From: an uncultured Eggerthella sp.
GTDB lineage: Bacteria; Actinomycetota; Coriobacteriia; Coriobacteriales; Eggerthellaceae
Reading direction: 5' to 3'
DNA length: 35,558 nt
Assembly: GCA_900548955.1 (NCBI GenBank)
Contig: URMQ01000004.1
Span: 1-35,558, forward strand
The notes below the pieces were generated by a model. The model searched no databases and was not told the DNA's origin. It saw only the letters and a list, made by a program, of their open reading frames with translations. The position numbers and the translations under genes are program-made. This document shows positions 7,969 to 16,474 of the stretch, in pieces (positions within the stretch are counted from its first letter, which is position 1; each line of letters begins with the position of its first letter).

Positions 7969-9141
7969 ATGGAATTTATTACCGCCGGAGAAAGTCACGG
8001 ACCAGTATTGAGCGCTATTGTAACGGGAGTTCCAGCAGGACTGGCAATTTCTGAAAAAGGAATTAATGCTGATCTTGAACGTAGACAGAGCGGCTATGGA
8101 CGTGGTGGACGTCAAGCGATTGAAAAGGACATGGTTCAAATTACTTCCGGTGTTCGATTCGGTCATACGTTAGGTACTCCTATTACGCTCAGTGTCCCTA
8201 ATCGCGATTGGCAAAATTGGACTGACAGAATGGCGGTGTTTGGTGAAGCACCCCAAGATCTTGTTCGCGAAGTAACTCCTCGTCCTGGTCATGCTGATTT
8301 ATTGGGTGTTTTGAAAAACGATTTTGATGATTGTCGCAACGTTTTAGAGCGCTCTAGCGCACGTGAAACTACCATGCGTGTTGCTTCAGCTGGTATTGCG
8401 CGCGAATTTTTGGCTGAATTGGGTGTTGAAATTTATTCCTACGTTACCTCTATTGGGGATGCTTCTATGGGCGAGGCCGATCCAATGAACGATGCGTTGT
8501 ATTACAGTCCTCTTGATATCGAAATGAGTGAAGTTCGTTGTCCTGATGAAGCAGCTTCTGAGCGCATGATGAACGCTATAGATGCCGCAAAAGAAGCGGG
8601 CGATTCTTTAGGAGGAACCTTCCGCATTGTAGTCACCGGACTTTTACCTACGTTAGGTGGTTACGAAACACCTTCGAAACGTTTAACTTCTAGACTTGCT
8701 GCTGCATTGTTTTCAATTCCAGCAATGAAAGGTGTTGAGTTTGGTCTAGGTTTTGAAGCTGCTCGTCGCCGTGGTAGTCAAGTGCACGATGAAATTGTGT
8801 TAGACGAAAAAAAAGGTTTTGTTCGTACTACCAATAATGCTGGTGGTCTGGAGGGCGGTATGACAACTGGTATGCCTTTGGTTATTACCGTTGCGATGAA
8901 ACCTATTCCTACGCTTACCATTCCGTTGAATACGGTAAATCTGGATACGCTTGAAGTTGCTAAAGCTTCTAAAGAGCGAAGTGATACCTGTGCTGTTCCG
9001 GCTGCAGCGGTAGTGGGTGAATCGGAAGTTGCTATGGTGTTAGCTAATGCGTATCTTGAAAAATTTGGAAGCGATAATATGACCGATATTAAAGCCAGTA
9101 TTGCTGCCTTTAAGGAACGTATTAAAACAATGTCGCGTTAA
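7969..9141 (+). CDS. aroC: Chorismate synthase
   Basis: 390 aa. It converts 5-enolpyruvylshikimate-3-phosphate to chorismate using reduced FMN, the last common step of aromatic biosynthesis. Signatures: TAGESHGP at the N-terminus, RRQSGYGRGGRQ, TPRPGHADLLG, and ERSSARETTMRVASAG. The C-terminal NAGGLEGGMTTGMP is also typical. ATG 7969 gives MEFITAGESHGP as in homologues, with TAAGG (7956-7960) eight bases before it. An in-frame TTG at 7951 lacks a site. First gene of a tight aroC-aroK-aroB cluster. Confidence 0.97.
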   Translation: MEFITAGESHGPVLSAIVTGVPAGLAISEKGINADLERRQSGYGRGGRQAIEKDMVQITSGVRFGHTLGTPITLSVPNRDWQNWTDRMAVFGEAPQDLVREVTPRPGHADLLGVLKNDFDDCRNVLERSSARETTMRVASAGIAREFLAELGVEIYSYVTSIGDASMGEADPMNDALYYSPLDIEMSEVRCPDEAASERMMNAIDAAKEAGDSLGGTFRIVVTGLLPTLGGYETPSKRLTSRLAAALFSIPAMKGVEFGLGFEAARRRGSQVHDEIVLDEKKGFVRTTNNAGGLEGGMTTGMPLVITVAMKPIPTLTIPLNTVNLDTLEVAKASKERSDTCAVPAAAVVGESEVAMVLANAYLEKFGSDNMTDIKASIAAFKERIKTMSR

Positions 9142-9166
9142 ATATGGATACTAATGAGGAGTTCTA

Positions 9167-9730
9167 ATGACCCAACACCATGCTGGCCGTTATGTATTGA
9201 ATAAACCTGTTTTCTTTATTGGATTTATGGGGGCAGGCAAAACTAGTGTTTCTCAGCAGATTGCTGTTACGTATGGCGTTGCTTCAATTGATGCTGATGA
9301 GTATTTAGAATTGCGTGAAGATCGCATTATTGCTGATATTTTTGCCGAAGATGGTGAAGAGGCTTTTCGTGATATTGAAACTGATGTCTTGCGTGACTTG
9401 GCTCGTCGTTCTCCTCGCTTGATTGGGTGTGGCGGTGGCGTGGTAACCAAGCGTCCAGAAAATGCTGAAATCATGAAGAATGCCGGTTTTGTGGTTTACC
9501 TGAAAGTTTCAGCTGATGCTGCGGCGGCTCGTATTCCTAATACCGAATCTCGACCAATGTTTAAAAATCTTGATACTGCACGTAAAACCATCATCGAACG
9601 CCAACCTCAGTACGAAGCAGCAGCTGACGTTGAAGTTGAAACAGAAAATCGATCAATTCGCGATGTAGCTGAAGAGGTTGTAGCTATTCTTCTTGAACGT
9701 GGCATTATGACCGATCAGATGAAAGCTTAA
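9167..9730 (+). CDS. aroK: Shikimate kinase
   Basis: 187 aa. It phosphorylates shikimate at O3 with ATP. Walker A is GAGKT (22-26) in FIGFMGAGKTS, shikimate-binding Asp residues are in DADEYLE (D42, D44), the conserved Arg is in FRDIE (R68), GCGGGVV (87-93) binds shikimate, and the lid Arg lies in ESRPMFKN. The ATG has a strong TGAGGAG at 9155-9161. The gene is 25 bases from aroC and seven bases from aroB, so the three are one transcriptional unit. Confidence 0.96.
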   Translation: MTQHHAGRYVLNKPVFFIGFMGAGKTSVSQQIAVTYGVASIDADEYLELREDRIIADIFAEDGEEAFRDIETDVLRDLARRSPRLIGCGGGVVTKRPENAEIMKNAGFVVYLKVSADAAAARIPNTESRPMFKNLDTARKTIIERQPQYEAAADVEVETENRSIRDVAEEVVAILLERGIMTDQMKA

Positions 9731-9737
9731 TGCTCTT

Positions 9738-10841
9738 ATGTCTCGTATCGAAGTTTCTATTCCTGGTGAAAAATTATATGAGGTTGTTATTGGACAAGGG
9801 GTGCTTTCTTCTTTAGGATGCGAGCTTCGTAACCTTGGCCTTTCGACAAATCATGCGCTTATTATTACCGATAGTGAGGTATCTGTACGGTATTTACCTC
9901 AAGCTAAATATTCACTTGAACAGGTATCGTTTCAGGTGGATGTGATAACCATTCCATCTGGCGAGGAAGCTAAATCTATTGCTTGTATTTCCGAAGTTTG
10001 GCAAGCGATGGCAGATTGTGGTTTAACTCGTGATAGCGTTGTGATCGCGCTTGGTGGTGGAGTGGTTGGAGATCTCGCTGGATTTAGTGCCTCTACGTAT
10101 ATGCGTGGAGTACCCTTTGTGCAAGTTCCTACCACGTTATTGTCTATGGTTGACTCTTCTGTTGGTGGTAAGACTGCTATTAATTTGGATTCAGGCAAAA
10201 ATTTAGTTGGTACGTTTTATCAGCCTTTGTTGGTTTGTGCGGATGTTTCGCTTCTGCAGTCTCTTCCCGATCGAGAGTGGACTTGTGGGTGTGGTGAAAT
10301 CGCAAAGTCAGCCATTATTGATTCTAAAGAGTTTTTTGATTGGCTGATGGAAAACGCTCAAGAAATGCAAGCTCGAATTCCTGTGGTCGTTCAAGAGTCA
10401 ATTGAACGGTGCATTCGATTCAAGGCTGGTGTCGTTATTGAGGATAAGCATGAAATATCGGGAATTCGTGAATGCCTAAATTACGGTCACACCTTGGCTC
10501 ATGCTATTGAAACTTTCGCAGGATATGGGGTGTATTCTCACGGTTTGGCTGTTGCGGAGGGGATGCGATTTGCTGCGCGATTAGCGGCAGGTCTTAATAA
10601 GGCAGATTTGGATTTTGTGCTTCATCAAGACAAACTTTTATCTGCGCTTCATTTGTCAGAGATTTCTCTTGATGCAACTACTGATGAGCTTTTGTCTATC
10701 ATGAGTCATGATAAAAAAGTGCGTCAGGGTAAACTCCGTTTTGTTTTGCCTTGCTCGTATGGATCTTGGGAAGTTACTGAGGTGGCTGATGAGGTTGTTT
10801 ATCAGTATATTTCTGCCTGGCTTGCTCGCTCTAGCGATTAA
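9738..10841 (+). CDS. aroB: 3-dehydroquinate synthase
   Basis: 367 aa, the usual length. It makes 3-dehydroquinate from DAHP using NAD and a divalent metal. Motifs: PSGEEAKS, the NAD-binding GGGVVGDLAGFSASTYMRG, PTTLLSMVDSSVGGKTAIN with the catalytic Lys, GKNLVGTFYQP, CGEIAKSAII with a metal-ligand Glu, and the metal ligands in YGHTLAHAIE and YSHGLAVAEGM. There is almost no Shine-Dalgarno before the ATG, which fits coupling to aroK seven bases upstream. aroA, aroQ and DAHP synthase are not in the window. Confidence 0.97.
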   Translation: MSRIEVSIPGEKLYEVVIGQGVLSSLGCELRNLGLSTNHALIITDSEVSVRYLPQAKYSLEQVSFQVDVITIPSGEEAKSIACISEVWQAMADCGLTRDSVVIALGGGVVGDLAGFSASTYMRGVPFVQVPTTLLSMVDSSVGGKTAINLDSGKNLVGTFYQPLLVCADVSLLQSLPDREWTCGCGEIAKSAIIDSKEFFDWLMENAQEMQARIPVVVQESIERCIRFKAGVVIEDKHEISGIRECLNYGHTLAHAIETFAGYGVYSHGLAVAEGMRFAARLAAGLNKADLDFVLHQDKLLSALHLSEISLDATTDELLSIMSHDKKVRQGKLRFVLPCSYGSWEVTEVADEVVYQYISAWLARSSD

Positions 10842-11002
10842 ACCTCTACTTTTTATTTTCTCCAGTTCGAAGATCGAATTAATCAAAAGTCAATAACTTA
10901 GCTTGATTGGTTAGATTTGATAAAGCGATTTGCTTGTTTTGGCAGGTTACATTGGTAATGGGATGAAGTATCATTACTGATTTTTTTGTGAGGAATTTTT
11001 GT

Positions 11003-12139
11003 ATGGCTTACCAACCTTCGAGAATTGTTTCAGTTCGACATGCAATGAAAGACCATACTCTTGACGTTCTTTATGTCAGGTCTCTTTCAAACATAGCATG
11101 GATTACTGGCTTTAATAATGTGTTTGATACCGAACAGGCTCACGCATTGCTTATAAGCTTTTCTGATATTTGCATCCATAGCGATTCGCGCTATTCCGAA
11201 GCACTTCAACGCGAGGCTTGTAATTCGGAAGTGGTAGTTGACGATAGAAAACAAACTCATCCTGATATTCTTTGTGAATTCATACAGAAGGTTGCTGCAT
11301 CAGGTTTATCTTTGCGCATAGGTGTTGAAGATTCCCTTTCTTTAGCTGAATTTCATGCATTAGAAAAGTCACTTAATGATACAGCTTGCTCTTTTCCATT
11401 TGAATTGGTGGAACTGAACTCTTTTGTGGAGCGCCTGCGCGAAGTAAAGGATGCAAGTGAATTAGAGTGCATGAAAAAAGCTCAAGCGATTACTGACCGT
11501 GCGTTTGAGCGCATAGTCAACTTTATGGAAGAAGGTATGACTGAGCGTCAGGTGCAGCTACAGTTGGATTCATTTATGTTTGAAGAAGGTGCTCAAGGCC
11601 TTGCGTTTGATACTATAGTTGCTGCTGGAGCTCATGCTTCTTCTCCTCATGCTATACCAGGCGATACTGTTTTACGTGAAGGCGATGCTGTGGTAATGGA
11701 TTTTGGCGCAAAGTATGGAGGGTACTGTTCGGATATGACTCGTACCGTGTTTATAGGTCAACCTTCTTATGAACTTGTGCATGCCTGGCAAACCTTACAA
11801 CAGGTAAATGAAGCATGTGAAGAGGCTTTGCAGTCTGGAGTTATTGCTTGTGAGGTTCATCAGCTTGCTGAAAACCTCTTGGCGAAAGCTGGGTATAAAG
11901 ACAAAATGGGTCATTCGCTTGGGCATAGTCTTGGCTTAGATATTCACGAAAATCCTGCTTTGTCACCTTCAAATAAAAAGCCATTGTATGATGGTAATGT
12001 AGTAACTGTGGAGCCTGGAATATATATTCCAGGAAAATTTGGCATGCGCTTAGAAGATTTTGGTGTAGTTACCAACAAAGGTTTTGACGTTTTTACTAAA
12101 AGCTCTCATAAGATGTTTATAATAGAAAAGCTAAACTAA
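11003..12139 (+). CDS. pepQ: M24B family Xaa-Pro peptidase
   Basis: 378 aa. It is a cytoplasmic dinuclear-metal peptidase that cleaves X-Pro bonds. The N-terminal creatinase-like domain (about 1-140) precedes the pita-bread catalytic domain. Metal ligands are visible in order: VVMDFGAKYGGYCSDMTRT (two Asp), MGHSLGHSLGLDIHE (His), VTVEPGIY (Glu) and MRLEDFGVV (Glu). ATG 11003 is chosen because TGAGGA (10989-10994) lies eight bases upstream; the GTG at 10988 overlaps that site. Placement directly before efp is the common Firmicutes arrangement. It could be annotated as aminopeptidase P or proline dipeptidase; sequence alone does not separate these. Confidence 0.9.
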   Translation: MAYQPSRIVSVRHAMKDHTLDVLYVRSLSNIAWITGFNNVFDTEQAHALLISFSDICIHSDSRYSEALQREACNSEVVVDDRKQTHPDILCEFIQKVAASGLSLRIGVEDSLSLAEFHALEKSLNDTACSFPFELVELNSFVERLREVKDASELECMKKAQAITDRAFERIVNFMEEGMTERQVQLQLDSFMFEEGAQGLAFDTIVAAGAHASSPHAIPGDTVLREGDAVVMDFGAKYGGYCSDMTRTVFIGQPSYELVHAWQTLQQVNEACEEALQSGVIACEVHQLAENLLAKAGYKDKMGHSLGHSLGLDIHENPALSPSNKKPLYDGNVVTVEPGIYIPGKFGMRLEDFGVVTNKGFDVFTKSSHKMFIIEKLN

Positions 12140-12170
12140 ATTCTAAGTAATTCGTTCAAAAGGAGTTAAC

Positions 12171-12731
12171 GTGGCAATTTCTACTGCAGATTTTCGTAAT
12201 GGTATGTGCATTGAATATAACGGCAAGCTTTGCACTATCGTTGAGTTTCAGCATGTAAAGCCAGGCAAAGGCGGTGCTTTTGTTCGCACTAAACTTCGCG
12301 ACATTAAGACTGGTCGTGTAGTAGACTACACTTTCAATTCTGGTACTAAGTTTGAATCTGTTCGTCTTGAAACAAAGAAGATGCAGTTCCTCTACAATGA
12401 CGGTGCAGACTTTAACTTTATGGATATGAATACCTTTGAACAGCTTGCTATTCCCGCAGATGTTGTTGGTGATGTTGCTAACTGGCTCAAGGAAAATGAC
12501 GAAGCAACTTTAATGTATGCAGGTGACGAACTCATCAGTGTTGAACCTCAGATGTTCGTTGAACTTGAGGTTACTGAAACTGAACCAGGCTTTAAGGGTG
12601 ATACTGCTACAAACACTACAAAGCCTGCAACACTTGAAACTGGCGTAACCGTTCAAGTTCCTACCTTTGTTGAAATTGGTGATGTGCTTCAAATGGATAC
12701 GCGTGACGGTCGCTTTATTAAGCGTGTGTAA
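12171..12731 (+). CDS. efp: Translation elongation factor P
   Basis: 186 aa, the usual three-domain length. EF-P binds ribosomes stalled at polyproline and stimulates peptide bond formation. The N-terminal KOW-like domain ends in the functional loop VKPGKGGAFVR with Lys33 at its tip, followed by two OB domains; the C-terminus DTRDGRFIKRV is classical. No modification enzyme (epmA/B, earP, ymfI) is in the window. The loop has PGKGG, close to the PGKGP of actinobacterial EF-P that works unmodified. GTG start with AAAAGGAG at 12158-12165, 31 bases after pepQ. Tandem hairpins follow. Confidence 0.97.
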   Translation: MAISTADFRNGMCIEYNGKLCTIVEFQHVKPGKGGAFVRTKLRDIKTGRVVDYTFNSGTKFESVRLETKKMQFLYNDGADFNFMDMNTFEQLAIPADVVGDVANWLKENDEATLMYAGDELISVEPQMFVELEVTETEPGFKGDTATNTTKPATLETGVTVQVPTFVEIGDVLQMDTRDGRFIKRV

Positions 12732-12753
12732 TGTTGCTGGTGCGTTACGTTTA

Positions 12754-12795
12754 ACCAAAACTTTTTTGGTGTAGGGCGCGAAAGCGCCCTGCTGC
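12754..12795 (+). terminator. Tandem hairpin terminator after efp
   Basis: Two adjacent hairpins. ACCAAAA/TTTTGGT (12754-12760/12764-12770) has a three-base loop. AGGGCGC/GCGCCCT (12773-12779/12784-12790) has a GAAA tetraloop and can extend by two outer pairs. Only a short T stretch (GCTTTAT) follows the second stem. The strong GC stem with a GNRA loop fits a terminator closing the pepQ-efp unit. Confidence 0.7.
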
Positions 12796-12864
12796 TTTAT
12801 ACTTAACACTTAAAAATTATGTACTGTTTTTTATGCAGTTGACAGTAGAGGAGGTGCGAAACAC

Positions 12865-14766
12865 TTGGGAAAACTTCAGATTATGGATACCACCATTCGT
12901 GATGGTCAGCAAAGCTTATGGGCAACTCGTATGTCTATTGGCGACATGCTTCCAATTTTGCCTAAGATGGATCGCGTAGGATATTGGGCTATTGAAGCTT
13001 GGGGTGGTGCAACATTTGATACCTGCTTGCGCTTTCTAGACGAAAACCCTTGGGATCGTCTTCGTTCTATTAAGGCTAAAACTCCCAATACCCGTCTTTC
13101 TATGCTGTCTCGTGGCCAGAACCTGGTTGGATATAAGCACTATTCAAAGGAAATCGTACATCGTTTTATTGCGGCAGCTCATCGTAATGGCATTGATGTT
13201 TTTCGTGTTTTTGACGCGCTCAATGACATTCGCAATATCGTTGACAATGCTGAAGCTATTAAAGACTGTGGTGGTCATTTTGAAGGTGCTATTTCCTATA
13301 CTATGTCTCCCGTCCATACGCTTGATAGTTTCCTCGAATACGGCCAGCAATTAAAAGATCTTGGAGCAGATTCAATTGCTATTAAAGATATGGCTGGCAT
13401 GCTTACGCCATATCGTACGGAGCGTATGGTTAAAGCCTTTAATGCTGAAATCGGTTTGCCTATCCATATTCACTGCCACTATGTTGGAGGTATGGCTCCT
13501 GCAAATATCATTAAGGCAACTGAAGCAGGCGCGGCAATTGCTGATACCGCAAGTGCTCCTTTGGCTTTTGGCAATTCGCATCCTGCTGTTGAGATGATCG
13601 TAGCAGCACTCCAAGAAAGCCGTTATGATACTCAGCTTGATTTAAATTTGCTTTTTGAAATTTCTGAATATTGGGAAGAAGTACGTAAGCGTGGTCATTA
13701 CAAGCGTGGTGTTTCTTCTTTGACTCATATGAAGGTTTACTCTCATCAGGTTCCCGGCGGCATGATGTCAAACTTGGTTTCTCAGCTTGAGATTCAAAAT
13801 GCGCTTGACCGTTTGGATGAAGTAATGGCTGAAATTCCTGTCGTACGTGCTGAAGTTGGTTATCCTCCTTTAGTTACTCCTCTGTCTCAGATTGTTGGTA
13901 CTCAGGCAGTTTTTAACGTGCTTACTGGTAAACGCTGGAGCGTTGTTTCCAAAGAAATGAAGGACTACATTTGCGGTTACTACGGTAAAGCACCTGGTCC
14001 TATGAGCCCCGAAATTGTTAAAAAGGTAGTGGGGGATGATACCGACAAGATTCTTCCTCCTGATGTAGCTCCTGGCTCATTGGTAACAACTACTTTTGCT
14101 GAACTTGAAGAAGAAATTGGCGATTTGGCCAAATCTGAAGAAGACGTATTAATGTATGCGCTTTTCCCCAATGAAGCTCGTACCTATTTAAGCAAACATC
14201 GCACATCAGAAAAGGTCGATTTCCTTCTTGAGCAGGAATCGAGCATGACCAAGGAGGACGATTACGTGGATATTAATCAGATTCGTGAACTTGTACGCGT
14301 TGCTGAGGAAAGCGGCGTAGGTGAAATTGTAGTAGAAGAAGAAGGTGCTCGTATTGCGGTTCGTATGCCCAGTGCAGTTGCTGCTGCTCCTGCACCGGCA
14401 GCTCCGGTAATTGCTGCTGCTCCTGCTGCTTCTGCTACTGAAGCTGCCCCTGCAGCTGCTGCGCCTGCTCAGAGTGGTTCTCGTCCTGCAAATTGGCATT
14501 GTGTTACCGCTCCTATGGTAGGTACTTTCTATGTAGCTCCAGCTCCCGGTGAGCCACCATTTGTTCAGGTGGGCGATGAAGTGGCTGCTAATCAGACACT
14601 TTGTATCGTTGAAGCTATGAAGCTTATGAACGAAATTACTGCTGAAGAAATGGGTACCATTCGTGAGGTATGCCTAGAAGATGCAACCCCTGTAGAATTT
14701 GGCACCCCATTGTTCTATATCGAGCCTCATGTAAATCATGATGCTATTGGTCCGGAGAGTGCATAA
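12865..14766 (+). CDS. Pyruvate carboxylase/oxaloacetate decarboxylase-type carboxyltransferase fused to biotin carrier domain
   Basis: 633 aa. The N-terminal TIM-barrel carboxyltransferase (DTTIRDGQQSLWATRM, residues 8-23; carbamylatable Lys174 in AIKDMAG; metal-binding His203/His205 in HIHCHY) continues to about residue 450. From residue 468 the sequence is an AccB-like carrier: VDINQIRELVRVAEESG, an Ala/Pro-rich linker (about 505-540), then the biotinyl domain with EAMKLMNEI (biotinylated Lys586). With the adjoining biotin carboxylase it should form a two-subunit pyruvate carboxylase giving oxaloacetate. No membrane beta subunit of a sodium-pumping decarboxylase is present. TTG start with GAGGAGG at 12848-12854. 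Oddities: Asn237 where pyruvate carboxylases have a catalytic Thr, HCHYVGG in place of HxH(D/S)T(S/T)G, and an internal ribosome binding site before residue 468. Confidence 0.85.
   Translation: MGKLQIMDTTIRDGQQSLWATRMSIGDMLPILPKMDRVGYWAIEAWGGATFDTCLRFLDENPWDRLRSIKAKTPNTRLSMLSRGQNLVGYKHYSKEIVHRFIAAAHRNGIDVFRVFDALNDIRNIVDNAEAIKDCGGHFEGAISYTMSPVHTLDSFLEYGQQLKDLGADSIAIKDMAGMLTPYRTERMVKAFNAEIGLPIHIHCHYVGGMAPANIIKATEAGAAIADTASAPLAFGNSHPAVEMIVAALQESRYDTQLDLNLLFEISEYWEEVRKRGHYKRGVSSLTHMKVYSHQVPGGMMSNLVSQLEIQNALDRLDEVMAEIPVVRAEVGYPPLVTPLSQIVGTQAVFNVLTGKRWSVVSKEMKDYICGYYGKAPGPMSPEIVKKVVGDDTDKILPPDVAPGSLVTTTFAELEEEIGDLAKSEEDVLMYALFPNEARTYLSKHRTSEKVDFLLEQESSMTKEDDYVDINQIRELVRVAEESGVGEIVVEEEGARIAVRMPSAVAAAPAPAAPVIAAAPAASATEAAPAAAAPAQSGSRPANWHCVTAPMVGTFYVAPAPGEPPFVQVGDEVAANQTLCIVEAMKLMNEITAEEMGTIREVCLEDATPVEFGTPLFYIEPHVNHDAIGPESA
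14251..14268 (+). promoter_or_regulatory. Internal ribosome binding site and GTG start for a free AccB-like carrier
   Basis: Inside the carboxyltransferase-BCCP gene, AAGGAGG (14251-14257) stands eight bases before an in-frame GTG (14266-14268). Translation from here would give a 166-residue protein beginning MDINQIRELVRVAEES, the standard AccB N-terminus and size. It is either the remnant of the separate accB gene before fusion or an active second start. Confidence 0.6.
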
Positions 14767-16116
14767 ATGTTTGACAAGGTTTTAATCGCAAATCGCGGCG
14801 AAGTCGCATTGCGCATTATGCGTGCTTGTAAGGAACTTGGCATTAAAACTGTTGCAGTATATTCAACGGAAGATGCCGATACCTATCCTGTGCAGTACGC
14901 TGATGAAAAGGTCTGTATAGGACCTGCTCAAGCAAATAAAAGTTATTTAGTTATGTCTTCGATTATTGCTGCAGCAATCAACACTGGTGCACAGGCAATT
15001 CATCCTGGATATGGTTTTTTAGCTGAAAATTCGGATTTTGCGCGCGCTTGCGCTGATAACAATATTGTATTTATTGGCCCATCCCCGGAATGTATAGATG
15101 CGATGGGTAATAAGGCTGCTGCTCGTGAAACTATGAAAGCATGCGGTGTTCCTACCGTCCCTGGTTCAGATGGGGTGGTGGAAACCGTAGAAGAAGCACG
15201 TGCGTTTGCTGATGCCGCTGGATACCCGGTTCTCGTTAAGGCTTCAGCTGGTGGTGGCGGCAAAGGTATGCGTGAGGTTCATGATCCTGCTGATTTAGAA
15301 TCGCAATTCTTAGCTGCTAAAAATGAAGCTCAGGCTGCTTTTGGTAATGGAGACGTATATCTGGAAAAGCTGGTATTGCGTCCTCGCCATGTTGAAGTTC
15401 AGGTATTAGCGGACAAGCAAGGCAATCGTATTTCTTTGTGTGAACGCGACTGTTCACTTCAGCGACGTCACCAGAAGTTGCTCGAAGAGGCTCCTTCTCC
15501 TGCGTTGACCGATGAAATTCGTCGTGCAATGGGTGTTGCTGCGGTTAAGGCGGTTCGTGCAACGGGTTATGAAAATGCTGGCACTATTGAATTTCTGCTT
15601 GATCAAGATGGCCAATTCTATTTCATGGAAATGAATACTCGTGTTCAGGTGGAACATCCTGTCACTGAAATGATTACTGGGACTGACATCATCAAAGAGC
15701 AGCTTCGTATTGCTGCTGGTGAGCCAATTTCTTGCATGGATAAGGTGCCGTTTAGCCCAAATGGTCATGCTATGGAGTTTCGTATTAACGCAGAAGATCC
15801 TAATATGGACTTCCGTCCTTGCCCGGGTAATATTACTCGTTTTGAAACCCCGGGAGGACCAGGTGTGCGTGTAGAAACCTACATTAAAGAAGGTTCGCGT
15901 ATTTCACCATATTACGATTCCATGGTTGCCAAACTTATTGTTTGGGGCAATGATCGCGAAGAATGCATCGCTCGTGGCAAACGTGCTTTAAGCGAATTTA
16001 CTATTGAAGGTATTAAAACCACCATTCCTTTCCATCAAAAGGTTCTCGATATGGACGCTTTTGTTGAAGGCAGGGTTTATACTGACTTCATTGAAACCGA
16101 AATGGGGGATGAGTAA
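14767..16116 (+). CDS. accC: Biotin carboxylase subunit
   Basis: 449 aa, the usual AccC length. It carboxylates biotin on the carrier protein using ATP and bicarbonate. Signatures: FDKVLIANRGEVALRIMRA at the N-terminus, HPGYGFLAEN, the ATP-grasp glycine loop SAGGGGKGM, CSLQRRHQKLLEEAPSP, MEMNTRVQVEHPVTE and AMEFRINAEDP. The ATG abuts the TAA of the carboxyltransferase-BCCP gene with GGAGAG at 14754-14759, so equimolar expression is likely. No accA/accD is nearby, so its partner here is probably the pyruvate-type carboxyltransferase, though it could also serve acetyl-CoA carboxylase. Confidence 0.95.
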   Translation: MFDKVLIANRGEVALRIMRACKELGIKTVAVYSTEDADTYPVQYADEKVCIGPAQANKSYLVMSSIIAAAINTGAQAIHPGYGFLAENSDFARACADNNIVFIGPSPECIDAMGNKAAARETMKACGVPTVPGSDGVVETVEEARAFADAAGYPVLVKASAGGGGKGMREVHDPADLESQFLAAKNEAQAAFGNGDVYLEKLVLRPRHVEVQVLADKQGNRISLCERDCSLQRRHQKLLEEAPSPALTDEIRRAMGVAAVKAVRATGYENAGTIEFLLDQDGQFYFMEMNTRVQVEHPVTEMITGTDIIKEQLRIAAGEPISCMDKVPFSPNGHAMEFRINAEDPNMDFRPCPGNITRFETPGGPGVRVETYIKEGSRISPYYDSMVAKLIVWGNDREECIARGKRALSEFTIEGIKTTIPFHQKVLDMDAFVEGRVYTDFIETEMGDE

Positions 16117-16118
16117 CG

Positions 16119-16463
16119 ATGTCTGATATTAATACTGAAGGTATGGCCATTGCTCCTGGCGTAATGGAGACTATTGTTACCTTGGCAGTTCGTGATGTAC
16201 CAGGAGTTGCTTCCGTCGGTGCTGCTCCATCTGGAATTCGTTCTTTGCTTGCTTTTAAGCAATCTACCCAAGGTGTTGTTGTTCAAGTAAGCGAAGATGA
16301 CACTGTTCAGGTTGAAGTTACTATACGCGTGCTTTCTGGTCATTCGCTTGAGGCTGTTGCTGCTTCGGTTAGAAGTGCTGTTGCAGATGCGGTGTTAACT
16401 CAGGTTGGCCTAACGGTGTCTCGTGTAGATATAAAAGTTGATGGCATTTTGTTCCAAGATTAG
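16119..16463 (+). CDS. Asp23/Gls24 family envelope stress protein
   Basis: 114 aa, the short (YqhY-like) form. The core motif IAPGVMETIVTLAVRDVPGVASVG and the C-terminal SRVDIKVDGILF are typical. It has no signal or membrane segment. In B. subtilis the homologue yqhY sits directly after accB-accC and has been linked to control of acetyl-CoA carboxylase; the same position here suggests a link with biotin-dependent carboxylation. The ATG is two bases after the accC stop, with GGGGGATGAG as ribosome binding site. Confidence 0.9.
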   Translation: MSDINTEGMAIAPGVMETIVTLAVRDVPGVASVGAAPSGIRSLLAFKQSTQGVVVQVSEDDTVQVEVTIRVLSGHSLEAVAASVRSAVADAVLTQVGLTVSRVDIKVDGILFQD

Positions 16464-16474
16464 GTTTTGCTTCT

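Noticed and set aside
10955..10987. GTAATG/CATTAC stem followed by seven T just before pepQ
   Set aside because: Only six base pairs with an 11-base loop, and the T run directly adjoins the pepQ ribosome binding site. It could be a weak terminator of the aro cluster, but not enough to call.
14370..14500. Ala/Pro-rich repeat as a separate repeat element
   Set aside because: It is the flexible linker usual in biotin carrier proteins and stays in frame.
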